Below are positions 1 through 7,606 of a DNA stretch of 7,775 nucleotides, one piece after another. The notes beneath the pieces were generated by a model, which was not told the DNA's origin, searched no databases, and worked only from the letters and a program-made list of their open reading frames with translations. The DNA is taken from positions 1-7,775 of the forward strand of contig CAIJZF010000128.1 in NCBI GenBank assembly GCA_903825095.1, in the 5' to 3' direction. A program made the position numbers and the translations under genes. The stretch's first letter is position 1, and each line of letters begins with the position of its first letter. The stretch comes from an uncultured Bacteroidota bacterium. GTDB taxonomy: Bacteria > Bacteroidota > Bacteroidia > Chitinophagales > Chitinophagaceae.

Positions 1-912
1 CACTTCAATGGCACCCGCACCACCACTTACTGAGAAGTCTTCGCCTAAAATTCTTTTACCTAAGGTTTTAAATTCTAGCTCATTAAAAATTTCAGCTAAA
101 GCTGATTTATTTTTTTCTTTTAATCTAAAATCTTCCTCATGAAAACTAACCGGCACATTGGTAATAATGGTGGCCAGCTTTTTACTCATAATGGCCGATT
201 TTTTTCCTGCACGCACTTTCTCCCCCATGGACCCGGTAATTTTATCGGCGTTATCTAGTACACCCTCTAGCGTGTCATATAATTTTAAAAGCTTAGCTGC
301 AGTTTTTTCACCCACACCCGGAATGCCTGGAATATTATCTGAAGCGTCTCCCATTAAGCCTAACATATCAACCACTTGTTCTACTCTTGCGATATCCCAC
401 TTCTCACAAATCTTTTTCGCATCTACAATCTCTTCTTTATTACCAAATGCAGGGGGCTTCCATATATATACATTGGGTTTTACCAATAGTTGTCCATAAT
501 CTTTATCGGGTGTTACCATATACACTTCATATCCTTTATCGGCAGCCTGCCAGGCCAGAGTTCCAATAATATCATCGGCCTCATATCCATCATATTCAAT
601 AACGGGAATATTAAAACCCTCAATGATGGCTTTAATATGGGGTAATGAATCTAATAAATCTTCGGGCGCCTCTTGTCTGTTGGCTTTATAATCGGTGAAA
701 TCGGTATGTCTTTCCGTAGGAGCATGTGTATCAAAACAAACCGCAATATGCGTTGGGTTTTCTTTTCTAATAATTTCTAAAAGCGTGTTGGTAAAACCAA
801 ACTGCGCGTTGGTATTAATACCCGTTGTAGTAATTCTAGGTGTGCGAATAAGCGCATAATAAGCGCGGTAAATTAATGCTAATGCATCTAATAAAAATAG
901 CTTTTTTGGCAT
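1..912 (-). CDS. polA: DNA polymerase I, N-terminal 5'-nuclease part (3' end cut by window edge)
   Basis: The first 304 codons of DNA polymerase I are present, read from ATG at 912; the frame is open to the window edge, so the polymerase part lies outside. The visible part is the 5'-3' exonuclease (flap nuclease) domain, which in this family removes RNA primers and displaced flaps during Okazaki fragment maturation and repair in the cytoplasm. Seen directly: an N-terminal LFLLDALALIYRAYYAL segment (about 5-21), FGFTNTLLE (38-46), YKANRQEAPED (75-85), the acidic metal-site motif YEADDIIGTLA (110-120), DKDYGQLL (136-143), and the helix-hairpin-helix signature around SDNIPGIPGVGEKTA (191-205). 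All are standard for PolA and no key residue is missing. The start is well supported because the first 20 residues match the family start. No Shine-Dalgarno is visible, as is usual in Bacteroidota. The start codon lies only 14 nt past the T-run of a terminator, so the promoter position is unclear. Confidence 0.96.
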   Translation of the reverse strand, partial: MPKKLFLLDALALIYRAYYALIRTPRITTTGINTNAQFGFTNTLLEIIRKENPTHIAVCFDTHAPTERHTDFTDYKANRQEAPEDLLDSLPHIKAIIEGFNIPVIEYDGYEADDIIGTLAWQAADKGYEVYMVTPDKDYGQLLVKPNVYIWKPPAFGNKEEIVDAKKICEKWDIARVEQVVDMLGLMGDASDNIPGIPGVGEKTAAKLLKLYDTLEGVLDNADKITGSMGEKVRAGKKSAIMSKKLATIITNVPVSFHEEDFRLKEKNKSALAEIFNELEFKTLGKRILGEDFSVSGGAGAIEV

Positions 913-925
913 GGCGCTAAGTTAA

Positions 926-964
926 CAAAAAAAACCTCCCCACCACATTTGTGATAGAGAGGTT
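926..964 (-). terminator. Rho-independent terminator of the amidohydrolase operon
   Basis: Read on the minus strand, a 14-bp uninterrupted stem (951-964 paired with 933-946, three G-U pairs) closes a 4-nt loop (947-950) and is followed by six further T (927-932), with the last two A-U pairs of the stem adding to the T-run. It begins 27 nt after the stop codon of the single-module amidohydrolase gene. The three G-U pairs become A-C mismatches in plus-strand RNA, so the structure is directional and fits minus-strand termination. It ends 14 nt before the polA start codon. Confidence 0.85.
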
Positions 965-990
965 CTTTTGATAAAAGGATAAACTGTTAA

Positions 991-2298
991 TTAGTTAATC
1001 TTGTATTTATGCTTATAACGCTCGTACAATTGTTTTTGTTTATTATCCAAAGATATATCGCGTCCTTGAATAAAGGCCTTGGTCACCTGATTGCCTCTCA
1101 TATCTAGGATATCGCCATCGCTAATAATTATATTGGCATCTTTTCCGGTTTCGATAGATCCCGTGATATCGTCAATGCCTAATATTTTAGCAGTATTAAG
1201 GGTGATAGCGCTTAATGCCTCTTCTTTATCTAAGCCATAAGCTGCAGCAGTACCCGCGTTGAAGCTAATATTACGCTGCTTGCTTTGATCGTTGGCATCG
1301 TTGATGGCAAATAAAACACCTGCTTTTTTTAGTTGAGCAGGTAGTTTATACATTTGATCAATATCGTCATCTTCTGTTGTAGGTAATTGGTGTTCGTTGT
1401 CTAAAATAACAGGAATATTATTATCTACTAAAATGGATGCTATTTGTAAACTTTCAGCAGCTCCTACAATGACCATATTAAATCCAAATGTTTTTCCTAA
1501 ATCAATAGCCAATAACATTTGCTTTACCTCGTTGGCGCGAACATATAATTTTTGTTTGCCAGTGAATAGTCCACGAACCGCCTCAAACTTTAAATTATTT
1601 TCTGCATGATTTTTTTCTTGTAAATAAGCACGCGCTTCTGTAAAGAAGGTTTTAATAGTTTCAATTTTATCCATCGCTTCTTTCACTGGATCTGCGGCGG
1701 CCTGACGCATGAAACCACTACGACCACCTCTTCTTGGGATAAGCGTTGGCATGTTTATAAAAATTCCATTATCTAATTTGTAAGCGGCGTCTTCATAATT
1801 CCATGCGTCTAATTGAACTACGCTAGAACTACCTTCAATAAGTTCTCCCATCGGCGCCACATGTGCAAGCAGCACACCATTTGCGCGTAGTACATTAATA
1901 ACTTTAGAATCGGTATTATAAGAAACAATGGTTCTAATGCTGGCGTTGTTTTCTCCAATTTCTTGAAAATCGTTGCTGCCTCGCACACCACTATTAATTT
2001 CTTTTAAACCTAGGCTTGATAATGGAACAATTAATCCAGGATAGACCTGTTTACCCGTTGCATCAATAACAGTAGCGCCTGTAGTAGACACAGATGCGCC
2101 TACGCCCGTAATTTTTCCTTTATCAAATGACACGGACGCGTCGGTTAAGACGGTTCCGTTACCGATATGCACGGTAGCATGTGTAATAACAATAGGACCT
2201 GCTTGCGGACCGACAGGATACACCGTTTCCTGAGCGCTTGCTTTTAATTGTAAAAGCGCAAGAGATACTAACAATAAGGTGGTATATTTCTTTTGCAT
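991..2298 (-). CDS. Secreted single-module amidohydrolase-like protein lacking metal-binding histidines
   Basis: This 435-residue protein belongs by fold to the amidohydrolase (imidazolonepropionase/HutI-like) superfamily. A Sec signal peptide is visible: basic start MQKK, hydrophobic stretch to about residue 18, likely cleavage after ASA (20-22), so it should act in the periplasm or outside. The N-terminal beta-sandwich segment (about 36-86, with ATVHIGNG and DKGKITGVG) and the C-terminal signature (358-411, with EEALSAITLNTAKILGI, GSIETGKDANI and AFIQGR) are clear. The metal site is not. After YPGLI (86-90), where active members have HxH, it reads VPLSS; the strand-5 His is replaced in YVRAN (252-256), and the strand-6 His position falls in VIVGAAES (276-283). 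Only an Asp near 334 remains. It starts 3 nt after the stop of the 1001-residue gene, so translation is probably coupled. I infer a non-catalytic partner of that protein; a catalytically distinct enzyme is possible. Fold assignment is firm, function unknown. Confidence 0.9.
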   Translation of the reverse strand: MQKKYTTLLLVSLALLQLKASAQETVYPVGPQAGPIVITHATVHIGNGTVLTDASVSFDKGKITGVGASVSTTGATVIDATGKQVYPGLIVPLSSLGLKEINSGVRGSNDFQEIGENNASIRTIVSYNTDSKVINVLRANGVLLAHVAPMGELIEGSSSVVQLDAWNYEDAAYKLDNGIFINMPTLIPRRGGRSGFMRQAAADPVKEAMDKIETIKTFFTEARAYLQEKNHAENNLKFEAVRGLFTGKQKLYVRANEVKQMLLAIDLGKTFGFNMVIVGAAESLQIASILVDNNIPVILDNEHQLPTTEDDDIDQMYKLPAQLKKAGVLFAINDANDQSKQRNISFNAGTAAAYGLDKEEALSAITLNTAKILGIDDITGSIETGKDANIIISDGDILDMRGNQVTKAFIQGRDISLDNKQKQLYERYKHKYKIN

Positions 2299-2301
2299 AG
2301 T

Positions 2302-5300
2302 TTAATCTTTTTGAGTTTCGTAAATAGTAACCATTTCATCTGCGTGTTCATGATCGCCACAATTCAAAAGCACTTGATAGCTTGGTGTAGCGGGTCTTGT
2401 AGCACCACCTGCCTTTTTCTCGCCCAACATTTTTTGTGTTAAGCGTGTTCTTTCTGCAGCTACTTCTTTATGCATTGTTGCATCTTTTTCTCTATCAAAA
2501 TAAATTGTTCCATCAACGATGGTGTATAAAGATTTCGCATAAATACTTAAAGGATTATCTGACCATAAAACAACGTCTGCATCTTTTCCGGTTTTAATGC
2601 TACCCACTTTATCTGCAACATGTAATGCTTTTGCCGGATTCAAGGTTACCATTTTAAAGGCCTCTTGTTCAGAGACACCACCGTATTTAACTACTTTAGC
2701 TGCTTCTTGATTTAATCTTCTAGCCATTTCAGCATCATCAGAATTAATACAAACATTTAAGCCTACTTTTTGCATGATGGCTGCATTATAACCAGTGGCA
2801 TCTTGTACCTCTGTTTTATACATAAACCAATCAGAGAATGTAGAAGCGGTTGAACCATGCTTTTTCATTTTATCGGCCACTTTATATCCTTCTAATATAT
2901 GCGTGAAGGTGTTCACTGTAAAATTATATTTATCCGCAACGCGCATCATATAAGTAATCTCAGGTTGTACATAAGAGTGACAAGTAATAAAACGCTTTTT
3001 ATTTAATATTTCTACAAGTGCGTCTAGTTCAAGGTCTCTTCTAGTATTCGGATTTTCTTTCATTGCTTTTTCATAATCTACCGCTCTATCAAAAGCGTCG
3101 TTCAATACTTCTTCTACACCCATTCTTGTATCGGGGAAGCGGTTATTGTTTGTGCTGGTTGTTCTTTTTACGTTTTCACCCAAGGCGAATTTGATAAAAG
3201 GATCGGATCCTGCAAATTTTAAATCTTGGTCGTTAGCACCCCAACGAAGTTTAATTAATTGTGTTTGACCACCTACTGTGTTCGCAGAACCATGTAAAAT
3301 ATGTGATGAAGTAACACCACCGCTTAATTGACGGTATATATTAATGTCTTCAGGATTTAAGTTATCAGCAATACGCACTTCACTAGTAACAGACTGTGCG
3401 CCTTCATTAATTGATAAAGCAGCAATATGCGAGTGTTCATCAATAATACCAGCGCTTAAGTGTTTGCCTGTACCATCAATGACTCTTGCACCTGCTTCAG
3501 TAATATCTTTACCTATTTTAGCAATTTTACCATTCTTTAATAAGACATCGGTATTGTTTAAAACACCTTCTTTCTCGTTTGTCCAAACGGTTGCGTTTTT
3601 AATTAAGATAGTTTCTTGACTAGGTATTTTCTCATTACCAAAACCTGCAAATGGGAAAGTTACTTTTGCAAGTGGTTTTAAAGTATCCGTATTTTTCTTA
3701 GTATCGGCACTGCTTGTCATAGAACCCACTAAAGATGCGGTCCACGTGTTTTTGTTTCCCGAAGGATCGGTACCAACACCAGACCAGTTAGCACCTACAA
3801 TGGCGCCCCCTAATCTTATTTGTTCTGCACCCCTTCCTTTTTTATTCGGAAAAGAAATTTTGACCAAAGATTCATTGATAGAAACTTTTGCAGTTAAAGT
3901 ATCGCTGCCAATAATAGAGGCAGATAAATCTTTTTTAATTTCTAAATTATAGTCAGTATTAGTGCCTCCTACATTTAAAGTTAATTTGTATTTACCCGCA
4001 TAGTTATTCCACTCGCTTGCTGCTACTTCATATTTATTTCCTTGCACCCAGTTCTCAATAATTTTTGCGCTGCTTGAAAATACAGGTTCTGTAGTAATAA
4101 TAAAATTAGCCAACTTACCAGTTTCTAAAGAACCTACTTGATCATAAACGCCCAACATAGTAGCTGGTGTTTTAGTCAATGCCTCTAAAGCCTTAGTTTC
4201 TGATAAACCATTACGAATGGCTTTTCTAAGATTGGCTAAAAATGTTTTGCTATCTTTTAAATCGCTACTACTAATACTAAAAGGCACATTTGCTTTTTCA
4301 AACGCCGCTAAATTCGTTGGCGCTAATTCCCAATGTTTCATATCTGCTAAAGAAACAAAACGTGCATCGTTCGGATCTTCCACATCCATCGCTTCTGGAA
4401 AGTCTACATTTAATATATAGCTAGCCTTGGTTTTTACTATCTCATCAATTCTTTGATAACCATTGTCACCACCTTTTATAATATATTGTACACCAAACTC
4501 ATCTCCTAATCTGTCTGCACGAACTGTACTCCACTTATCATCAGCAGCAAAAATTTGAGGAATGTTTTGAGCATTGTTCCAAGCCTCTAAAGAAAGATTA
4601 GTGCCTTCACCTGCGGGTTTTGTTTGATACCATTTTGCATCTAAATAAGTTTGACGCAATAAGGCAATGCTTCCCATTAAGCTAGAAGGATAAGATTGTG
4701 TAGAAGAACCTTTTTCAAAAGAATAAACCGCTGCGGCCTTTGTTTTAAGAAAGGCTTGATTATTATTTTCAATAGCAAGTGTTACTACTGCACCCGTTCC
4801 TCTAGCAATACCATCTTTTACGTGTGTGAATACGGCGCCAAATCCGTTGGCTCTATAATTTTTTGCAGCCGCTTCGTCTGTATCAAATACATCTGAAGCA
4901 TTTACTTCTGGTTTAATAGCTTGATTCCAGTTATATGCACCTGGCTTATTAGATAAGAATTGTCCAGGACCTCCATAATTGAAAGCGCCTGCTGGTCTTT
5001 TTGCTTGACCCGCACCATAATCGGTGAAGGGGTCCACAAAAGAAGGATATATAAATTTACCCTCACAGTTTACCACTACTGCATCTTTTGGTATAGCAAC
5101 GCTAGTACCTACTGCAATAATTTTTCCTTGTTTAATTAATAGGGTTGCTTTTTCAAGCTTGGTTTTTTCATTTTGAACAATAGTGGCATTCGTAAAAGCA
5201 TATAAGCCTGTACGAATATCTCTAATTCCATTGATTGGGAAAGACTCCTGTGCGATGGCAGAAACTGCTGTGCACATAAGCAAGGCCCATACATAAATTC

Positions 5301-5307
5301 GCTTCAT
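2302..5307 (-). CDS. Secreted tandem amidohydrolase: degenerate N-module, beta linker, active-type C-module
   Basis: This 1001-residue protein is about twice the usual amidohydrolase length. A Sec signal peptide (MKRIYVWALL..., likely cleavage after AIA at 17-19) directs it to the periplasm or outside. Module 1 (about 35-425) has the fold signatures (KQGKIIAVG 59-67; EALTKTPATMLGV 375-387; GSLETGKLANFII 392-404) but DPFTDYG (92-98) replaces the DxHxH motif and the later histidines are gone. A beta-rich linker (about 433-560) follows. Module 2 (about 565-940) is intact: DEHSH (623-627), a possible carboxylated Lys686 in LIKLRWG, His777 in ITCHS, His803 in NTFTH and Asp857 in NSDD. This is the metal-dependent hydrolase pattern for cyclic amides, peptides or similar substrates; the actual substrate is not readable. 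A charged tail ends in NCGDHEHADE (982-991). It is first in a two-gene operon with the 435-residue relative. Start chosen because the signal peptide begins at the first Met. Confidence 0.92.
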   Translation of the reverse strand: MKRIYVWALLMCTAVSAIAQESFPINGIRDIRTGLYAFTNATIVQNEKTKLEKATLLIKQGKIIAVGTSVAIPKDAVVVNCEGKFIYPSFVDPFTDYGAGQAKRPAGAFNYGGPGQFLSNKPGAYNWNQAIKPEVNASDVFDTDEAAAKNYRANGFGAVFTHVKDGIARGTGAVVTLAIENNNQAFLKTKAAAVYSFEKGSSTQSYPSSLMGSIALLRQTYLDAKWYQTKPAGEGTNLSLEAWNNAQNIPQIFAADDKWSTVRADRLGDEFGVQYIIKGGDNGYQRIDEIVKTKASYILNVDFPEAMDVEDPNDARFVSLADMKHWELAPTNLAAFEKANVPFSISSSDLKDSKTFLANLRKAIRNGLSETKALEALTKTPATMLGVYDQVGSLETGKLANFIITTEPVFSSSAKIIENWVQGNKYEVAASEWNNYAGKYKLTLNVGGTNTDYNLEIKKDLSASIIGSDTLTAKVSINESLVKISFPNKKGRGAEQIRLGGAIVGANWSGVGTDPSGNKNTWTASLVGSMTSSADTKKNTDTLKPLAKVTFPFAGFGNEKIPSQETILIKNATVWTNEKEGVLNNTDVLLKNGKIAKIGKDITEAGARVIDGTGKHLSAGIIDEHSHIAALSINEGAQSVTSEVRIADNLNPEDINIYRQLSGGVTSSHILHGSANTVGGQTQLIKLRWGANDQDLKFAGSDPFIKFALGENVKRTTSTNNNRFPDTRMGVEEVLNDAFDRAVDYEKAMKENPNTRRDLELDALVEILNKKRFITCHSYVQPEITYMMRVADKYNFTVNTFTHILEGYKVADKMKKHGSTASTFSDWFMYKTEVQDATGYNAAIMQKVGLNVCINSDDAEMARRLNQEAAKVVKYGGVSEQEAFKMVTLNPAKALHVADKVGSIKTGKDADVVLWSDNPLSIYAKSLYTIVDGTIYFDREKDATMHKEVAAERTRLTQKMLGEKKAGGATRPATPSYQVLLNCGDHEHADEMVTIYETQKD

Positions 5308-5330
5308 GTGATTCTTATTTTAGTTGTAAA

Positions 5331-5347
5331 GAAAGATACTAAAGCTA
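5331..5347 (-). promoter_or_regulatory. Possible promoter of the amidohydrolase operon (weak)
   Basis: Two overlapping-range near matches to the Bacteroidota -7 box TAnnTTTG lie upstream of the ATG at 5307: TATCTTTC (5331-5338) and TAGCTTTA (5340-5347), each one base off. Either would give a leader of roughly 15-30 nt. No TTG is found at the usual -33 distance, only T-rich sequence. The 124-nt gap after mnmG shows no convincing terminator, so read-through from mnmG is an alternative. Confidence 0.3.
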
Positions 5348-5431
5348 CTAAAAAGAATTTGTGAAAAAACGGGGAATGGAAGTTTTTTTATGAGCGGGAA
5401 CCGATGGTTATTTGAACAATTGAACGGGTAA

Positions 5432-7300
5432 TTAGCGTCCAATAAATACCATGAGTATTTGAATATCGCTAGGGTTGACACCACTAATACGACTAGCCTG
5501 CCCAATAGTAAGAGGACGAATTTTTTTGAATTTTTGCAGCGCTTCAATAGAGAGGGCTGACAATTTATCGTAATCAAAATTATCCGGAATCATTTTATTT
5601 TCAAGCGTTAACATACGATCCACAATTTCTTTTTCTTTCTCTATATAACGCTCGTACTTAATTTGTATTTCAGCTTGTTCTAAATGATCTATCTCTTTAT
5701 CTACTAATTTTTCTTTTAATTCCGCACAGTTATCTATTACTTGGTTAAGGCTAATATTCGGTCGTAGCAAGAGTTTCGAAGCTTTTTGTTTTTCTGTAAT
5801 TACCATCGAATCAATACTGGTTAAAAAACCATTCACCTCTTCTGGTATAATAGTTTGATTAGAAAGTATTGTTTTTATATTGGCCACCTCGTTGGTTTTT
5901 TCTTCTACCTTGCGTAATCTATCTGCACTTGCAAAACCAAGTTTATGACTTAGTTCTGTTAATCTTAAATCAGCATTGTCTTGTCTTAATAAGGTTCTGA
6001 ACTCCGCCCTAGAGGTGAACATTCTATAGGGTTCGTTAGTGCCCTTGCTTATAAGATCGTCTATTAAAACACCAATATAGGCGTCAGATCTTTTTAAGAT
6101 AAGTGGCTCTTTTTCATTAATTTTTAAATGCGCATTTATACCCGCCATAATACCTTGGCAAGCGGCCTCTTCATATCCTGTGGTTCCATTGATTTGCCCT
6201 GCGAAATATAAATTGTTGATAGCCTTTGTTTCTAGCGTGTAGGTTAATTGAGTGGGCTGAAAATAATCGTATTCAATGGCATAGCCTGGACGGAACATAC
6301 GTGCTTTCTCAAAACCAGGAACTCTACGAAGTGCTTCGTATTGTACTTCTTCTGGTAAACTTGTACTAAATCCGTTTACATAGATCTCCACTGTATTCCA
6401 GCCCTCTGGCTCTACAAATAATTGATGTCTTTCTCTGTCTGCGAACCTATTAATCTTATCCTCTATACTTGGACAGTATCTCGGACCCACTCCTTCAATA
6501 CGACCTTGGTACATAGGACTACGATCAAAACCTGTTCTTAATATATCGTGAACCACCGAATCGGTATAGGTAATATGGCATGAACGCTGGTCTTCGGCTT
6601 TAATTCTGGGTATATCCATATAAGAGAAGCCTACAATTTCTTCGTCCCCCTTTTGCTCTTCCATCTTTGAATAGTCTAAACTACGACCATCCACCCTTGG
6701 AGGTGTTCCGGTTTTAAGTCTGTCCGATTCTAAACCAAAGGAAACCAATTGTTCAGTAATACCTGTGGCGGCTTTTTCAGCTACCCTTCCACCACCAATT
6801 TGTTTCTCACCTATATGTATAATTCCGTTTAGGAAGGTTCCGCTTGTAATAATGACTGCATCTGCCTCTATTTTATGACCCAAACTAGTGATGACCCCGC
6901 AGGCCTTATAGTTTTTAATGATTAATTCGTTCACTGAATCCTGGTAAAAGTCCACATTGGGGGTGTTTTCTAGCATCTCCCTCCATTTAGAGGCAAACAA
7001 TTGCCTATCGTTCTGTGCTCTAGGGCTCCACATGGCAGGCCCCTTGCTCTTATTAAGCATTCTAAACTGAATGGTACTTAAGTCGGTGACGATGCCACTA
7101 TATCCACCCAGGGCATCTATTTCCCTTATTATTTGACCTTTGGCAATTCCGCCCATGGCGGGGTTACAACTCATTTGGGCAATGGTTTGCATATTCATGG
7201 TCACCAATAAAACCTTGGAGCCCATATTGGCCGCCGCCGCTGCTGCTTCACAGCCTGCATGGCCGGCACCTACTACTATGACATTGTATTTGGGAAACAT
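5432..7300 (-). CDS. mnmG: tRNA uridine 5-carboxymethylaminomethyl modification enzyme MnmG
   Basis: MnmG (GidA) is an FAD-dependent cytoplasmic enzyme that works with the GTPase MnmE to install the carboxymethylaminomethyl group on wobble uridine 34 of certain tRNAs. In 622 residues, counted from the chosen start, the sequence shows the FAD-binding Rossmann motif VVGAGHAGCEAA (9-20), CNPAMGGIAKG (45-55), KTGTPPRVDG (196-205), GidA signature 1 GPRYCPSIEDK (272-282), signature 2 AGQINGTTGYEEAACQG (367-383), TSRAEFRTLLRQDNAD (429-444), and a C-terminal helical domain ending IGQASRISGVNPSDI. Length and motifs are normal for the family. An in-frame ATG 15 codons upstream (7345) exists, but I chose 7300: the family begins just before the Rossmann strand, and a perfect -7 promoter box lies at 7310-7317, inside the longer reading. 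ybeY lies upstream on the same strand, an order I recall from other Bacteroidota. Confidence 0.97.
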   Translation of the reverse strand: MFPKYNVIVVGAGHAGCEAAAAAANMGSKVLLVTMNMQTIAQMSCNPAMGGIAKGQIIREIDALGGYSGIVTDLSTIQFRMLNKSKGPAMWSPRAQNDRQLFASKWREMLENTPNVDFYQDSVNELIIKNYKACGVITSLGHKIEADAVIITSGTFLNGIIHIGEKQIGGGRVAEKAATGITEQLVSFGLESDRLKTGTPPRVDGRSLDYSKMEEQKGDEEIVGFSYMDIPRIKAEDQRSCHITYTDSVVHDILRTGFDRSPMYQGRIEGVGPRYCPSIEDKINRFADRERHQLFVEPEGWNTVEIYVNGFSTSLPEEVQYEALRRVPGFEKARMFRPGYAIEYDYFQPTQLTYTLETKAINNLYFAGQINGTTGYEEAACQGIMAGINAHLKINEKEPLILKRSDAYIGVLIDDLISKGTNEPYRMFTSRAEFRTLLRQDNADLRLTELSHKLGFASADRLRKVEEKTNEVANIKTILSNQTIIPEEVNGFLTSIDSMVITEKQKASKLLLRPNISLNQVIDNCAELKEKLVDKEIDHLEQAEIQIKYERYIEKEKEIVDRMLTLENKMIPDNFDYDKLSALSIEALQKFKKIRPLTIGQASRISGVNPSDIQILMVFIGR

Positions 7301-7309
7301 ATAAGTGTG

Positions 7310-7340
7310 CAAAGATAAGCCTGTATGGAATACCAAGCAA
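7310..7340 (-). promoter_or_regulatory. Bacteroidota-type promoter of mnmG
   Basis: On the minus strand TATCTTTG (7310-7317) matches the -7 consensus TAnnTTTG exactly, and TTG (7338-7340) sits 20 nt upstream, within the normal -33 spacing. The box ends 9 nt before the mnmG ATG at 7300, so transcription should start about 3-6 nt before the codon and the mRNA would be nearly leaderless. This also argues against the upstream ATG at 7345. Confidence 0.65.
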
Positions 7341-7404
7341 TTCATTTAATAGCAATATTCTATTGGAAATCATGGGTTCTTAGAAAAAACGTCTATTTCT
7401 CGAC

Positions 7405-7445
7405 TGGTCGATCGCTTCGCTCACAAGACCAGCTCGGAATAGCAT
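7405..7445. repeat. REP-like intergenic repeat, copy 1
   Basis: This copy matches 7481-7521 at 39 of 41 positions, with the first 32 bases identical. It is clearly more GC-rich than its surroundings. It contains TGGTC...GACCA inverted arms (7405-7409 and 7427-7431). In this copy flanking bases extend the stem to CGACTGGTC (7401-7409) against GACCAGCTCG (7427-7436), nine pairs with one bulged base. The loop holds the palindrome CGATCG and, on the minus strand, GAGCGAAGCGATC. The pattern resembles REP-type dispersed intergenic elements. Confidence 0.75.
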
Positions 7446-7480
7446 TTTTACATAAACCAAAAATATCTCCCTACCATTCT

Positions 7481-7521
7481 TGGTCGATCGCTTCGCTCAC
7501 AAGACCAGCTCGAAACAGCAT
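7481..7521. repeat. REP-like intergenic repeat, copy 2
   Basis: This is the second copy, in the same orientation and 76 bp from copy 1, differing only at two bases in its last nine. The inverted arms TGGTC (7481-7485) and GACCA (7503-7507) are kept, but the flanking bases do not extend the stem as far as in copy 1. The 35 bp between the copies are AT-rich and without coding signal. Confidence 0.75.
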
Positions 7522-7554
7522 ATTTTCCAAAAACCCGTACCAGCACTTTGATAT

Positions 7555-7568
7555 GTTCCATATGGAAC
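7555..7568. repeat. Perfect palindrome GTTCCATATGGAAC, copy 1 (possible protein-binding site)
   Basis: This is a 14-bp perfect dyad with no spacer, embedded in a 21-bp block (7553-7573) that is identical in copy 2. It lies 255 bp upstream of the mnmG start. The form fits a site for a dimeric DNA-binding protein. It resembles the ParB site core GTTTCACGTGAAAC, differing at two symmetric pairs of positions, but its central CATATG is not the canonical CACGTG. Confidence 0.7.
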
Positions 7569-7606
7569 GTTTTCTAAGTTTGAGGTATTAAATTTTAAAG
7601 GGGAAT

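Noticed and set aside
158..499. Plus-strand open frame of 113 codons opposite polA
   Set aside because: It lies wholly antisense to the conserved PolA 5'-nuclease domain, whose motifs account for this sequence. The same reasoning applies to the plus-strand frames opposite the amidohydrolase genes.
5308..5431. Terminator after mnmG
   Set aside because: The best stem is AACC/GGTT with a 3-nt loop and no following T-run. A short direct repeat TTGAAC (5412-5417 and 5420-5425) is also present but does not form a hairpin.
5320..5577. Minus-strand open frame of 85 codons overlapping the mnmG 3' end
   Set aside because: It is in another frame within the conserved C-terminal coding part of mnmG, has no recognisable family, and its start lies deep inside mnmG.
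7405..7521. CRISPR array
   Set aside because: There are only two repeat copies, the 35-bp interval is AT-rich drift with partial likeness to the next flank, and there are no cas genes.
7325..7591. Plus-strand open frame of 88 codons across the repeat region
   Set aside because: It starts opposite the mnmG promoter and runs through both repeat copies and one palindrome. Its protein simply repeats the translated repeat and shows no recognisable family.
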